Notes: generated from the sequence alone by a model not told the origin. A stretch of DNA of 13,562 nt from Clostridia bacterium (GCA_017457545.1 JAFTHF010000172.1:1-13562), one strand, 5' to 3'; positions 6,415-13,562 are shown, counted from the stretch's first letter. Translations and numbers: made by a program.

Positions 6415-6439
6415 CCTTATTGACTTGCAAATTAGGGGG

Positions 6440-6468
6440 TTGACAAACTACATAACAGGTGATATACT
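6440..6468 (+). promoter_or_regulatory. Promoter of the gntR-ABC operon
   Basis: Consensus TTGACA (6440-6445), a 17-base spacer and TATACT (6463-6468), 34 bases upstream of the regulator start. It places transcription initiation downstream of the upstream-most in-frame ATG at 6425, which rules that start out. Confidence 0.82.
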
Positions 6469-6487
6469 GTTAATACAGTTAATACAG
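6466..6487 (+). promoter_or_regulatory. Probable GntR/YtrA operator (auto-repression site)
   Basis: ACTGT-TAAT-ACAGT (6466-6479) is a perfect 5-bp dyad overlapping the -10 box and the transcription start. The 9-base unit TTAATACAG is repeated in tandem at 6470-6478 and 6479-6487. The position fits a repressor that blocks its own promoter, as known for YtrA-type regulators. The binding protein is inferred from adjacency. Confidence 0.5.
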
Positions 6488-6502
6488 ATTTGGAGGTGTA
6501 CT

Positions 6503-6856
6503 ATGTATTTTAATTTCTCGGGCAAAAGAGATGTTTATCTTGAGATTGCCGACAAATTCAAGGAATATATAGATAAGGGCATATATAAGTCCGGCGATAA
6601 GCTTCCCTCTGTACGTCAGGTTGCCGAGGATTTCGGCGTTAATCCCAACACTGCCGCCCGTGCCTATTCCTATCTTGAGGAGCAAGGAATTATACACACC
6701 TTGCCGAAAAAGGGTGTATACGTGTCTAAAAACGGAATGCCCGGTAATGTGGCTGACATAGATGAGGCAGTAAAATACATCAAAGGACTAAAGGATGCGG
6801 GGTTAAGCTACGAGGAGCTTACAGAATTAATCAAGGGGGTATATAATAATGATTGA
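6503..6856 (+). CDS. GntR-family (YtrA subfamily) transcriptional regulator
   Basis: DNA-binding repressor of 117 residues. The N-terminal winged helix-turn-helix is recognisable in YLEIADKFKEYIDKGIYKSG, KLPSVRQVAEDFGVNPNTAA and RAYSYLEEQGIIHTLPKKGV (about residues 12-72). The short helical C-terminal tail (about 45 residues) is typical of YtrA-type proteins, which lack a large effector domain. The start at 6503 is chosen over the in-frame ATG at 6425 because GGAGG lies six bases upstream and the promoter maps inside the longer version. The gene overlaps the next ATPase gene by 8 bases. Members of this group usually repress adjacent ABC exporters and are relieved by cell-wall antibiotics or stress, so control of the downstream ABC genes, and perhaps the divergent pair, is likely. 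Confidence 0.9.
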   Translation: MYFNFSGKRDVYLEIADKFKEYIDKGIYKSGDKLPSVRQVAEDFGVNPNTAARAYSYLEEQGIIHTLPKKGVYVSKNGMPGNVADIDEAVKYIKGLKDAGLSYEELTELIKGVYNND

Positions 6857-7727
6857 AATTAAAAATTTATCCCACAGCTTAGGTGACAAGACAGTTCTAA
6901 AGGATATAAATCTTACATTTCCCGAAAACAGAATATTTGGGTTGGTTGGTGTAAACGGTGCAGGTAAATCTACTCTGCTTCGCTGTATGTCTGCTGTTTA
7001 CTCTCCCGACAACGGCTCAGTTTTGTATGACGGCTTAAGCGTGACTGATGAAAACGTACGCAGGGAAATATTTTTCCTGCCTGATGACCCGTACTATTCT
7101 ATTCAGCTTACCTGTAAAAGCATGTTTAATATGTATAAGGTCTTTTATCCCCATGCCGATGTAAATACATATAAAAGACTTATTTGCGAATTTAAGCTTG
7201 ATGAAAAAAAGCCCCTTAACACCTTTTCAAAGGGTATGAGGCGACAGGCATATATTGTGTGCGCGCTTGCCATTGCGCCTAAGTATCTTTTGCTTGATGA
7301 GGCCTTTGACGGTCTCGACCCCTACACACGTAAAAAGGTAAAGGCCGAGCTTATCAGCTTAACTGAGGAAAAGGGTAGCACTGTTATTATTTCAAGCCAT
7401 TCCTTACGTGAGCTTGAAAGCCTATGCGACAGCTTTGTCCTTCTTGATAATAATACTGTTTCCTCCTATGGCGATGTAAGTGAAAAGGTTAACGAAATGT
7501 GTAAATTCCAGCTTGCCTTCCTTTCGGAAATAAGCGAAAGCGCCTTTGATAACTTGCCCGTTGTTTCCTTGGAGAAAAACGGTAAATTTATCCGTGTTGT
7601 GCTACAAGGTGACAGAGATACAATGTATAATTCTCTTCTTAAGCTTTCTCCCGCTGTTATTGAGGAGATGAAAATGGACTTTGAAGAAGCAGTTATAAGT
7701 GAAATAGAAAGGAGTACGAGAAAATGA
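6849..7727 (+). CDS. ABC transporter ATP-binding protein
   Basis: ATPase subunit of 292 residues. Walker A is GVNGAGKST (34-42), the signature is FSKGMRRQ (126-133), Walker B is YLLLDE (146-151) followed by AFDGLDP, and the H-loop is His184 in SSHSLRELE. As in the left-hand ATPase, the Q-loop is replaced (FFLPDDPYY, 75-83). Beyond about residue 215 there is an extra domain of some 75 residues, as in YtrB/YhcH-like exporter ATPases. The start overlaps gntR, and the end overlaps the permease gene by the ATGA motif, so all three genes are translated together. It is not closely similar to the other ATPase in the window, so the two systems are not a recent duplication. Confidence 0.9.
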   Translation: MIEIKNLSHSLGDKTVLKDINLTFPENRIFGLVGVNGAGKSTLLRCMSAVYSPDNGSVLYDGLSVTDENVRREIFFLPDDPYYSIQLTCKSMFNMYKVFYPHADVNTYKRLICEFKLDEKKPLNTFSKGMRRQAYIVCALAIAPKYLLLDEAFDGLDPYTRKKVKAELISLTEEKGSTVIISSHSLRELESLCDSFVLLDNNTVSSYGDVSEKVNEMCKFQLAFLSEISESAFDNLPVVSLEKNGKFIRVVLQGDRDTMYNSLLKLSPAVIEEMKMDFEEAVISEIERSTRK

Positions 7728-8692
7728 CAAGCTTTAAAAAATATTATCTTTATCGTATGCGCTCCTGTCTGATTCCCTTTATCACAATTACGGTAATATC
7801 TATGATAATGGTTATTTCAACACTTGCTGAGGGACATAACAATCAAAGCTCCGGCCTTTCGGTAACCACTACTCTTATAGGAATACTATCAACTCTTATG
7901 CCTATACTTGAATATGCACAGCTAAAGTCGAAAAGAAGCCTTGACACTCTGTTTTCTCTCCCTGTAAGCAGAAAAAATATTATTCTTGCACATTTTCTAT
8001 GTGGGTATACCCAGATAGCTGCAATCTTTACAGTGTCCTTTATTTATCTGCTTATTAACAGAGTAATAGCCGGTGATTTTATTGTAGGATACTTTTTCTT
8101 ATACTACATTATTGCAATGGTAAACGGGCTTTTACTCTACAGCATTTTCTCCTTTGTATTTAATCAAGCAAGAACCATTGTAGACGGTATAATTATAACC
8201 GTGCTTTATGCAATTGCACCCTTGCTTATTTCGGTATGCCTTGAAAGTATAATAAATGAATTTAATTCAAACAAGATATTTATTTCTATATTCTATCATT
8301 TTTACACTCCGATGAATCGCATAACAAGAGTGATAAGGAGAAAATGTGAGCCTGACACCGTATGGGCTGACAGTCTTAAGACAGATGATATAATATGTCT
8401 TATTATTGTCATCTTGCTTGCCGTAGCAGCATTTATAGGCTTACTCTACTTTTTCAAAAATACAAGGGCAGAAAAGGAGGAGGGCATATCCGACTCTCCC
8501 TTTGCATACAAAACGCTTATTCCCGTTTGCGGTGTGGCATACACAGCATCCGGCGTATTTCCTCTGTTTATTTTAATACCTGTAATTGTGGGGTATATAA
8601 TTTACAGACGTGGCTTCGGCTTTAAAAAATCGGACTATATTTGTACTGCTGCAATCGGCATATTAAGCATTATCACTTACATAATTTTTTAA
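7724..8692 (+). CDS. ABC transporter permease, multi-spanning membrane protein
   Basis: Membrane partner of the preceding ATPase, 322 residues. Hydrophobic segments lie near 14-33, 45-63, 88-110, 119-146, 150-174, 222-244, 262-294 (probably two) and 305-321, giving about eight to nine helices. The loop QLKSKRSLDTLFSLPVSRKN (66-85), between the second and third helices, matches the charged SLPVSR-type coupling loop seen in ABC-2 exporters regulated by YtrA proteins. GAAAGGAG lies just upstream of the ATG and inside the ATPase gene. The gene is last in its operon and ends at a strong shared terminator. The substrate is unknown; peptide or lipid-like antibiotics are plausible by analogy with YtrABCDEF-type systems. 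Confidence 0.83.
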   Translation: MTSFKKYYLYRMRSCLIPFITITVISMIMVISTLAEGHNNQSSGLSVTTTLIGILSTLMPILEYAQLKSKRSLDTLFSLPVSRKNIILAHFLCGYTQIAAIFTVSFIYLLINRVIAGDFIVGYFFLYYIIAMVNGLLLYSIFSFVFNQARTIVDGIIITVLYAIAPLLISVCLESIINEFNSNKIFISIFYHFYTPMNRITRVIRRKCEPDTVWADSLKTDDIICLIIVILLAVAAFIGLLYFFKNTRAEKEEGISDSPFAYKTLIPVCGVAYTASGVFPLFILIPVIVGYIIYRRGFGFKKSDYICTAAIGILSIITYIIF

Positions 8693-8695
8693 AGA

Positions 8696-8726
8696 AAAAG
8701 ACCTTTGCGCTTTGCAAAGGTCTTTT
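8696..8726. terminator. Bidirectional intrinsic terminator
   Basis: GACCTTTGC (8700-8708), loop GCTTT and GCAAAGGTC (8714-8722) are flanked by A-tract and T-tract, extending the stem to 13 bp. It sits between the convergent ABC permease and hemW genes. Its T-tract runs into the hemW stop codon (8725-8727), so it serves both operons. Confidence 0.88.
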
Positions 8727-9867
8727 ATATATTCTCTAAAATATCGGATAAAATATAGTTGCTGACAAAAAATCCCTTGGGTGTAAAGGCAAATGTACCG
8801 TTTTTTTCGGTAACGTAGCCGTTTTTTACGTACATTTCAAGCTTTTTGTAGCGATTTTTAAAGCTTTCGCCAAATCGTTTTTCAAACTCCTCTATGCTTA
8901 CTCCGTCCCTAAGACGCATACAAAGCATAACATATTCGTCCATTTTTTCTTCCCTTGTAAGCTCGGATGCGCTTTCAAGCTCCTTTATAGGCAAGGAGCC
9001 ACCCTCAACAGCCTCAATATATTCATTTATACTGTCCTTATAGGAGTAGCGCACACCGTCAATATAGGAATGGGCTGAGGGTCCGAAGGCAACGTATTCC
9101 TTGGAGAGCCAATATTTAAGATTATGGACACATCTGTGGCCTTTTTTTGAAAAATTGCTTATTTCATACTGCTCATAGCCTGATTTTTCAAGGGCTTCGC
9201 ACAGGGTAAGATACATTTTGTACTGCTCGTCCTCATTTGGCAAGATAAGGCTGTCTCTCATCTTATAAAACGGGGTGTTTTCCTCTATTTTCAAGCAATA
9301 GGCAGAAATATGCTCAGGCTTAAATTCAACCACTTGGTCAAGGGTTTTTATAAAATCCTCGGTTTTTTGGTCGGGTAAGGCATACATAATATCAATGTTG
9401 ATGTTATCAATGCCCATATCACGTAAAATGCGATAGCTTTCCTTAAACTCGCTAAGCGTGTGTATTCTGCCAAGCATTTTTAGCTCACTATCGTTTACAG
9501 ACTGCAAGCCTATGCTTACACGGTTTACACCGTTTTCCTTATATACCCTTGCAATTTCCTCAGTTACAGTACCGGGATTTACCTCAACGGAAATTTCTGC
9601 GTTTGGCGATATATTAAGACTGCTTTTCAGACACGTGAACAGGGTTTTTGTAAGCTCAGGTGGTAAAACCGACGGTGTACCGCCACCTAAAAATACAGTA
9701 TCAAATACTCTGCTCTTATAGAGTGGAGCTTCCCTTTTTATATGTGTGCAAAGGGCGCTGATATATCTTTCCATATTCCCCTTGCTTGGACAGCCGAGAG
9801 AATAGAAATCGCAATAGTTACACTTTTTAACACAAAAGGGAATATGAATGTATAAGCCTGTATTCAT
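8725..9867 (-). CDS. hemW: HemW-type radical SAM protein (coproporphyrinogen III oxidase-like)
   Basis: Radical SAM family protein of 380 residues. HemW binds heme and is proposed to insert it into target proteins; it is often misnamed HemN. Counting from the GTG start, the cluster motif is C13-x3-C17-x2-C20 followed by DFYS. The fourth cysteine of true HemN (CxxxCxxCxC) is absent, which favours HemW. GGGTPS lies at 62-67, the mid-domain shows VNPGTV, NRVSIGLQS and NIDIMYALP, and a HemN C-terminal domain follows (about 230-380). The ATG at 9867 shares its first base with the lepA stop (TGATG); an in-frame GTG one codon upstream (9870) would give a 4-base overlap. ATG is preferred, but both are possible because no clear ribosome binding site is seen. 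lepA-hemW is a conserved Firmicute pair. Confidence 0.93.
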   Translation of the reverse strand: MNTGLYIHIPFCVKKCNYCDFYSLGCPSKGNMERYISALCTHIKREAPLYKSRVFDTVFLGGGTPSVLPPELTKTLFTCLKSSLNISPNAEISVEVNPGTVTEEIARVYKENGVNRVSIGLQSVNDSELKMLGRIHTLSEFKESYRILRDMGIDNINIDIMYALPDQKTEDFIKTLDQVVEFKPEHISAYCLKIEENTPFYKMRDSLILPNEDEQYKMYLTLCEALEKSGYEQYEISNFSKKGHRCVHNLKYWLSKEYVAFGPSAHSYIDGVRYSYKDSINEYIEAVEGGSLPIKELESASELTREEKMDEYVMLCMRLRDGVSIEEFEKRFGESFKNRYKKLEMYVKNGYVTEKNGTFAFTPKGFFVSNYILSDILENI

Positions 9868-11684
9868 CACTTTTCGCTGTCATCCAGCTTAAGAACTGCC
9901 ATAAATGCCTCAGGAGTAACCTCAACAGAGCCGAGACGGCGCATCTTCTTTTTACCCTCCTTCTGCTTTTCAAGCAGCTTCTTCTTACGGGTAATATCAC
10001 CGCCGTAGCACTTTGCAAGCACGTCCTTACGAAGCGCCTTTACTGTTTCTCTTGCTATAATCTTAGAGCCGATGGCAGCCTGAATAGGAATTTCGAAAAG
10101 CTGACGGGAAATATTGTCCTTAAGCTTCTCTGCTATCTTCCTAGCCCTTGTATATGCTTTTTCCGAGTGAACGATAAAGGTAAGGGCATCGACGATTTCA
10201 CCGTTAAGAAGGAAATCAAGCTTAACAAGGTTGCTTGGCTCATAATCTGCAAACTCATAGTCAAGGGAGGCATAGCCCTTACTTCTGCTCTTTAATGCAT
10301 CAAAGAAGTCGTATACGATTTCGTTAAGAGGCAAAATATAATGAAGCTCCACACGTGTGGCATCAAGATATTTCATATCCCTAAACACGCCACGACGGTC
10401 CTGACAAAGATCCATAATGCCACCTACGAACTCTGTGGGTGTAATTACGTTTGCTCTTACCGTAGGCTCATAGGCTGTGGCGATTGTATCCGTTGCAGGA
10501 TAGTTTGAGGGGTTATCAATAAACACGGTCTCCCCATTGGTTTTTTCAATCTTGTAAATAACGCTTGGTGCTGTGGTAATAAGATCAAGATTAAACTCTC
10601 TTTCAAGTCTTTCCTGAATGATTTCCATATGCAAAAGTCCAAGGAAGCCACATCTGAAGCCAAAGCCAAGGGCAACAGAGGTTTCTGCCTCAAAGGACAA
10701 TGCGGCATCGTTAAGCTTAAGCTTTTCAAGCGCATCACGAAGGTCGTTGTATCTTGCACCGTCAGCAGGATAAATACCTGAAAATACCATAGGCAGCGCT
10801 TCCTTAAAGCCCTCAAGAGGCTCTGTAGCGCCATTTTCCACAGTAGTAACGGTGTCGCCCACCTTGGTCTCGGATACGGTCTTAATGCTGGCAGTAATAT
10901 ATCCTACCTCGCCTGCCTTAAGCACCTCACCCTTTTCAAGTCCCAAAGCACTCAGGTAGCCTACCTCAACTACATCGTAGGTAGCCCCTGTGCTCATCAT
11001 CTTTATCTTGTCTCCTGCCTTTAATGTTCCGTCCATTACTCTTACGTAAACTACTACACCAAGATATGCGTTGTAATAGGAGTCGAATATAAGACACTTG
11101 AGAGGTGCATTCTCGTCTCCCTCGGGTGCAGGAATGCTTTCAACTATGGCATCAAGAACTGTGTCAATATTAAGTCCCACCTTGGCAGAAACAGCAGGAC
11201 AGCCCTCGGCAACAATACCGATAACGTCCTCAATTTCGTTACGTACTCTGTCTACATCTGCGCTTGGCAAATCTATCTTGTTAATAACGGGAACTATTTC
11301 AAGGTCGCAGTCTACGGCAAGATATGCATTGGCAAGGGTCTGTGCCTCTATTCCCTGTGTGGAGTCAACCACTAAGAGTGCGCCCTCACAGGCATTAAGA
11401 GATCTTGAAACCTCGTAGTTGAAGTCAACGTGACCGGGAGTGTCAATAAGGTTGAGGATATATTCCTCTCCGTCCTTATGGGTATAATTTATTCTTACGG
11501 CTCTCGCCTTGATGGTGATTCCTCTTTCCCTCTCCAAATCCATATTGTCAAGAAGCTGATCCTCCATTTCACGCTTGGAGACTGCATTGGAATACTCAAG
11601 TATTCTGTCAGCAAGGGTTGACTTACCGTGGTCTATATGTGCAATTATAGAAAAATTTCTTATATGCTTCTGTCTTTCGTTCAT
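9867..11684 (-). CDS. lepA: Elongation factor 4 (LepA), ribosome-associated GTPase
   Basis: Translational GTPase related to EF-G that acts on the ribosome; it has been proposed to back-translocate stalled ribosomes and to assist in 30S assembly. It is complete at 605 residues, close to the usual 600. GTP-binding motifs: G1 AHIDHGKST (15-23), G2 RGIT with Thr57, G3 DTPGH (81-85), G4 NKID (135-138) and G5 SAK (166-168). Domain II, the EF-G-like domains III and V and the LepA-specific C-terminal domain follow; the last contains an [21 protein letters not shown] stretch and the basic [20 protein letters not shown] region. AAAGGAT lies seven bases upstream of the ATG. It shares its operon with hemW, whose start overlaps the lepA stop. 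Its promoter is at 11718-11746, just past the terminator of the glycosyltransferase gene. Confidence 0.97.
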   Translation of the reverse strand: MNERQKHIRNFSIIAHIDHGKSTLADRILEYSNAVSKREMEDQLLDNMDLERERGITIKARAVRINYTHKDGEEYILNLIDTPGHVDFNYEVSRSLNACEGALLVVDSTQGIEAQTLANAYLAVDCDLEIVPVINKIDLPSADVDRVRNEIEDVIGIVAEGCPAVSAKVGLNIDTVLDAIVESIPAPEGDENAPLKCLIFDSYYNAYLGVVVYVRVMDGTLKAGDKIKMMSTGATYDVVEVGYLSALGLEKGEVLKAGEVGYITASIKTVSETKVGDTVTTVENGATEPLEGFKEALPMVFSGIYPADGARYNDLRDALEKLKLNDAALSFEAETSVALGFGFRCGFLGLLHMEIIQERLEREFNLDLITTAPSVIYKIEKTNGETVFIDNPSNYPATDTIATAYEPTVRANVITPTEFVGGIMDLCQDRRGVFRDMKYLDATRVELHYILPLNEIVYDFFDALKSRSKGYASLDYEFADYEPSNLVKLDFLLNGEIVDALTFIVHSEKAYTRARKIAEKLKDNISRQLFEIPIQAAIGSKIIARETVKALRKDVLAKCYGGDITRKKKLLEKQKEGKKKMRRLGSVEVTPEAFMAVLKLDDSEK

Positions 11685-11717
11685 TATAAAAATCCTTTCG
11701 GAGATTAATTCAAGGTA

Positions 11718-11746
11718 ATTTTATCATAACTTTTATTAATCTGCAA
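11718..11746 (-). promoter_or_regulatory. Promoter of lepA-hemW
   Basis: On the minus strand TTGCAG (plus 11741-11746), a 17-base spacer and TAAAAT (plus 11718-11723), 34 bases upstream of the lepA start. It lies downstream of the glycosyltransferase terminator, which supports separate transcription. Confidence 0.65.
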
Positions 11747-11767
11747 GTATTTTTTATTATATAAGGC

Positions 11768-11798
11768 AAAAAAGTAAAAAAGCAGGAAATTTCCTGCT
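11768..11798 (-). terminator. Intrinsic terminator of the glycosyltransferase gene
   Basis: The perfect palindrome AGCAGGAAATTTCCTGCT (11781-11798) is followed on the minus strand by TTTTTACTTTTTT. Its first base overlaps the stop codon of the glycosyltransferase gene. It insulates the lepA promoter from read-through. Confidence 0.85.
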
Positions 11799-13120
11799 TA
11801 TTTTACATTTATGGTTTCATCTGTATCGGTTGTCTTTTTCTTATCGGCGCCGTCCTGCATAATATCGTCAAGGGTCTTTGACTTATTATGCTCAATAGGC
11901 TTCCACTCGTTCTTTGCAAAGAGGGCTGCCATGGTGACGGGAACGTATGTTATCATAAAAATCGGGAATGTAAATGCGTAAAGTATCTTTTTGAATACAG
12001 AGCAATGAATCTGCTTCCACTCGGTAATGACGGTAATAGTGCCAAGCACAAAAAGCAGTGCGTACATACCGAGAATAGTTTGTCCAAAGGAATATACCAA
12101 GGGCAGAATATTTACACCCATTATAGCAAGGACAATTCCTGCTGTAAAGTTGATAACAACGGAAAGAATACTAAGCACAAGTGCAGGAAGAATTGTACAG
12201 GACATATCAAAGCATGATGTACATTTCTTCGAGAAAATGCCCCTTACAAGCTTAAGACCGAACTTGCCCATTACCTGTAAATAGCCTCTTGCCCAACGCA
12301 TTCTCTGGTGACAGGACTGAGAAAACTTAGTAGGCTGCTCATCGTAAATAACAGCCTTTTCGGCATATCCGATCTTTCTGCCCTGTAATACGTTGTAGTT
12401 CGTAAATTCAATATCCTCAGTAAGAAGGAAGAATTTCCAGCCTCCTGTCTCACGCATAATTGCCGCATCAAATACAAAGCCTGTTCCGGATACTGCACAG
12501 GTGGTTCTGCAGCGCATACGGCTTCTGTTAAGATACTGTGACTCACGCAAGAACCAAAGGGCATAGCCTGCGCTTACCCAGTTATCTCCGTAGTTCTTCG
12601 AGTTACGGTAACAGGTTACAACAGGATATCTGTCGGAATAAACCTTGTTTATCTCCTCAAAGAAGGTGGGAGCTACAATATTATCTGCATCAAAAATAGC
12701 ATAGGCATCAAAGTAGGTGTCGCCGTAATCCTCGCATATTCTTTCGTAAAGAAATTCCATTGCATAGCCCTTGCCGACCTTCTCGGAATTAAAGCGCTCA
12801 TAAACCACGGCACCTGCATTTCTTGCCACCTCTGCAGTATTATCGGTGCAGTTATCTGCCACTACAAAGATAGTAAGGTATTCGCCGTTATAGGTCTGCT
12901 TCTTAAGGCTTTCAATAAGGTTACCCACAACCAAGGACTCATTTCTTGCTGAAATGAATATGCCGTATCTGCGAAGGGGCTGCTCCTTAAGCTTTGGGTG
13001 TTTTATTATTAAGGGAACTATTACAAAAAATATCTGATATGCGTAGAAAACGGAGAAAAGAATGCCAATAACTGTATTGGCAATATTCACCGATTTAAAA
13101 ATCACATCAATTGCGTCCAT
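11798..13120 (-). CDS. Membrane family 2 glycosyltransferase (BcsA/hyaluronan-synthase-like)
   Basis: Probably a processive membrane glycosyltransferase that polymerises or transfers sugars from a nucleotide-sugar donor at the cytoplasmic face; the product is unknown. An N-terminal helix (about 15-38) precedes the GT-A domain: ISARNE (56-61), DNCTDNT (89-95), DAD (144-146) as nucleotide/metal ligands, SGTG (211-214), TED (234-236) with the probable catalytic base Asp236, and QRMRW (272-276), the QxxRW hallmark of processive enzymes. C-terminal helices lie near 307-333, 337-362 and 380-402. A hydrophilic tail (about 410-440, KSKTLDDI...KKKTTDTDET) follows. Length is 440 residues. GGAGG precedes the ATG. 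It appears to be a single-gene unit with its own promoter or promoters and terminator. Homologues make exopolysaccharide or capsule polymers; function here is inferred from motifs only. Confidence 0.87.
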   Translation of the reverse strand: MDAIDVIFKSVNIANTVIGILFSVFYAYQIFFVIVPLIIKHPKLKEQPLRRYGIFISARNESLVVGNLIESLKKQTYNGEYLTIFVVADNCTDNTAEVARNAGAVVYERFNSEKVGKGYAMEFLYERICEDYGDTYFDAYAIFDADNIVAPTFFEEINKVYSDRYPVVTCYRNSKNYGDNWVSAGYALWFLRESQYLNRSRMRCRTTCAVSGTGFVFDAAIMRETGGWKFFLLTEDIEFTNYNVLQGRKIGYAEKAVIYDEQPTKFSQSCHQRMRWARGYLQVMGKFGLKLVRGIFSKKCTSCFDMSCTILPALVLSILSVVINFTAGIVLAIMGVNILPLVYSFGQTILGMYALLFVLGTITVITEWKQIHCSVFKKILYAFTFPIFMITYVPVTMAALFAKNEWKPIEHNKSKTLDDIMQDGADKKKTTDTDETINVK

Positions 13121-13131
13121 TTTAATCCTCC

Positions 13132-13149
13132 ATGCGATAAAAATCGCAT
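13132..13149 (-). promoter_or_regulatory. Leader hairpin abutting the glycosyltransferase ribosome binding site
   Basis: On the minus strand ATGCGAT, TTTT, ATCGCAT forms a perfect 7-bp hairpin whose last base directly touches the GGAGG (plus 13127-13131). It could limit or tune ribosome access or protect the mRNA 5' end. No ligand-binding riboswitch structure was recognised. Confidence 0.45.
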
Positions 13150-13152
13150 AAA

Positions 13153-13182
13153 TGTATAATTAAGAAAACGAATGTAGGTCAA
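13153..13182 (-). promoter_or_regulatory. Possible proximal glycosyltransferase promoter
   Basis: On the minus strand TTGACC (plus 13177-13182) precedes TATACA (plus 13153-13158) with an 18-base spacer. If used, it would start the mRNA at or just before the leader hairpin. It is weaker than the distal promoter. Confidence 0.4.
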
Positions 13183-13206
13183 GTAAAAATCTTAATTTCT
13201 CCGTAT

Positions 13207-13235
13207 ATTTTACCATATTCGGTCACATAAGTCAA
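13207..13235 (-). promoter_or_regulatory. Main glycosyltransferase promoter
   Basis: On the minus strand TTGACT (plus 13230-13235), a 17-base spacer and TAAAAT (plus 13207-13212), about 85 bases upstream of the coding start. Confidence 0.65.
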
Positions 13236-13292
13236 TAAAATTTGTTATTATGCGAATTTTTATATAAAGTACACCAAAACGCTAAACTGATT

Positions 13293-13326
13293 ATTAACTT
13301 TATAAGTTAATTTTACCATTAAAATT
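13293..13326. promoter_or_regulatory. Two adjacent dyads, possible regulator binding site
   Basis: ATTAACTT-TAT-AAGTTAAT (13293-13311) is a perfect 8-bp dyad. AATTTTA-CCAT-TAAAATT (13309-13326) is a 7-bp dyad overlapping its edge. Both lie between the divergent promoters of the glycosyltransferase and the 13423 gene, 12 bases upstream of the latter's -35 box, where an activator or repressor could act. No cognate protein is identified. Confidence 0.35.
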
Positions 13327-13337
13327 CCCCTAAGGTA

Positions 13338-13366
13338 TTGACTTTTACGGCATTAAATTATATACT
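13338..13366 (+). promoter_or_regulatory. Promoter of the gene starting at 13423
   Basis: TTGACT (13338-13343), a 17-base spacer and TATACT (13361-13366). The inferred transcript begins near 13373, giving a leader of about 50 bases. Confidence 0.75.
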
Positions 13367-13372
13367 AGCCTT

Positions 13373-13405
13373 AGATTGTTTTTCAATCTGTCAAGATTTT
13401 TTGAC
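13373..13405 (+). promoter_or_regulatory. Leader with two successive hairpins
   Basis: AGATTG-TTTTT-CAATCT (13373-13389) is followed by GTCAA-GATTTT-TTGAC (13390-13405), ending four bases before the AAGGAG ribosome binding site. Both are perfect but AT-rich. They may stabilise the 5' end or tune translation; no known riboswitch fold was recognised. Confidence 0.4.
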
Positions 13406-13422
13406 CTTTAAGGAGAATAAAA

Positions 13423-13562
13423 ATGAGCACAAAACCCCAAAAAATCCGTGTCACCGAGGATATGATCATCAATGATATGGGTATTGAAAAGGTATCAAAC
13501 TTCTTCTGTGAGTTTGATAACGATGGAGACCCCCTTTACGGCGAAATAGGCGCTAAGCCTCA
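13423..13562 (+). CDS. Unrecognised protein, 5' part only
   Basis: An open frame from ATG at 13423 runs to the right edge (46 codons plus two bases). It has TAAGGAG seven bases upstream of the ATG and a strong promoter at 13338-13366, so it is very likely a real gene. The visible N-terminus, MSTKPQKIRVTEDMIINDMG, followed by an acidic stretch with FCEFDNDGDPLYGEIGAKP, has no signal peptide or membrane helix and suggests a soluble cytoplasmic protein. No family is recognised from so little sequence. It is divergent from the glycosyltransferase gene, with about 300 bases between them. Confidence 0.75.
   Translation, partial: MSTKPQKIRVTEDMIINDMGIEKVSNFFCEFDNDGDPLYGEIGAKP

Noticed and set aside
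6425..6502. Extended N-terminus of the GntR regulator from ATG at 6425
   Set aside because: This segment contains the -35 and -10 boxes and the operator, has no ribosome binding site and adds residues foreign to the family. ATG at 6503 has GGAGG at the right distance.
4834..8692. Recent duplication of one ABC operon into two
   Set aside because: The ATPases differ in length (237 and 292 residues) and through most of their sequence, and the permeases share only a short SLPVSR/TLPVKR-type loop, so any common origin is old.
8725..9867. True HemN coproporphyrinogen III dehydrogenase
   Set aside because: The fourth cysteine of the CxxxCxxCxC motif is missing (it reads C-x3-C-x2-C-D-F), and the lepA neighbourhood is that of HemW.
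10457..10834. Minus-strand open frame of 125 codons inside lepA
   Set aside because: It is an alternate frame of an intact, well-conserved lepA gene and has no start signals.

Overview
The window looks like a chromosomal segment of a low-GC Gram-positive anaerobe, most likely a gut-type member of the Clostridia (Ruminococcaceae/Oscillospiraceae-like). The reasons are the AT-rich sequence, strong GGAGG ribosome binding sites, TTGACA/TATAAT promoters with 17-base spacers, Leu-CTT-rich codon use, the lepA-hemW pair, a YtrA-type GntR regulator with ABC exporters, and palindrome-rich intergenic repeats. No rRNA, tRNA or CRISPR array was seen.

Layout. (1) 1-1000 (-): a DUF2971 protein of at least 333 residues, cut by the left edge. 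It lies just beyond the 3' end of rlmD, across a palindrome-rich junction (about 1046-1294), and its codon use differs from the rest, so it may be cargo of an element integrated at the rlmD 3' end. (2) 1233-2516 (-) rlmD/rlmCD and 2599-4467 (+) rlmA plus an SGNH esterase. The two 23S rRNA methyltransferases are divergent and share overlapping -10 boxes. (3) 4462-4835: a MITE-like element with perfect 17-bp terminal inverted repeats between two convergent operons. Each terminal repeat contains all or nearly all of the neighbouring stop codon, and the interior is a nested palindrome of small hairpins spaced by ATATCG. (4) 4834-6353 (-) and 6503-8692 (+): two ABC exporter operons arranged divergently, with a GntR/YtrA regulator first in the right-hand one. 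(5) 8725-11684 (-): lepA-hemW, ended by a terminator shared with the ABC operon. (6) 11798-13120 (-): a membrane family 2 glycosyltransferase with its own terminator and probably tandem promoters. (7) 13423-13562 (+): the start of an unrecognised gene, behind a clear promoter and a leader with two hairpins.

How the genes work together. RlmCD-type enzymes make m5U747 and m5U1939, and RlmA-type enzymes methylate the neighbouring G745/G748. In Streptococcus pneumoniae U747 methylation is known to help G748 methylation, so the shared control region at 2533-2582 would couple two cooperating enzymes. The two ABC modules flank a regulator of the type that controls envelope-stress or antibiotic-responsive exporters, and a likely auto-operator overlaps its promoter. 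LepA and HemW are housekeeping genes in their usual order, but hrcA-grpE-dnaK does not follow. The most unusual parts are the rlmD 3' junction with its DUF2971 neighbour and the nested-palindrome element at 4462-4835.
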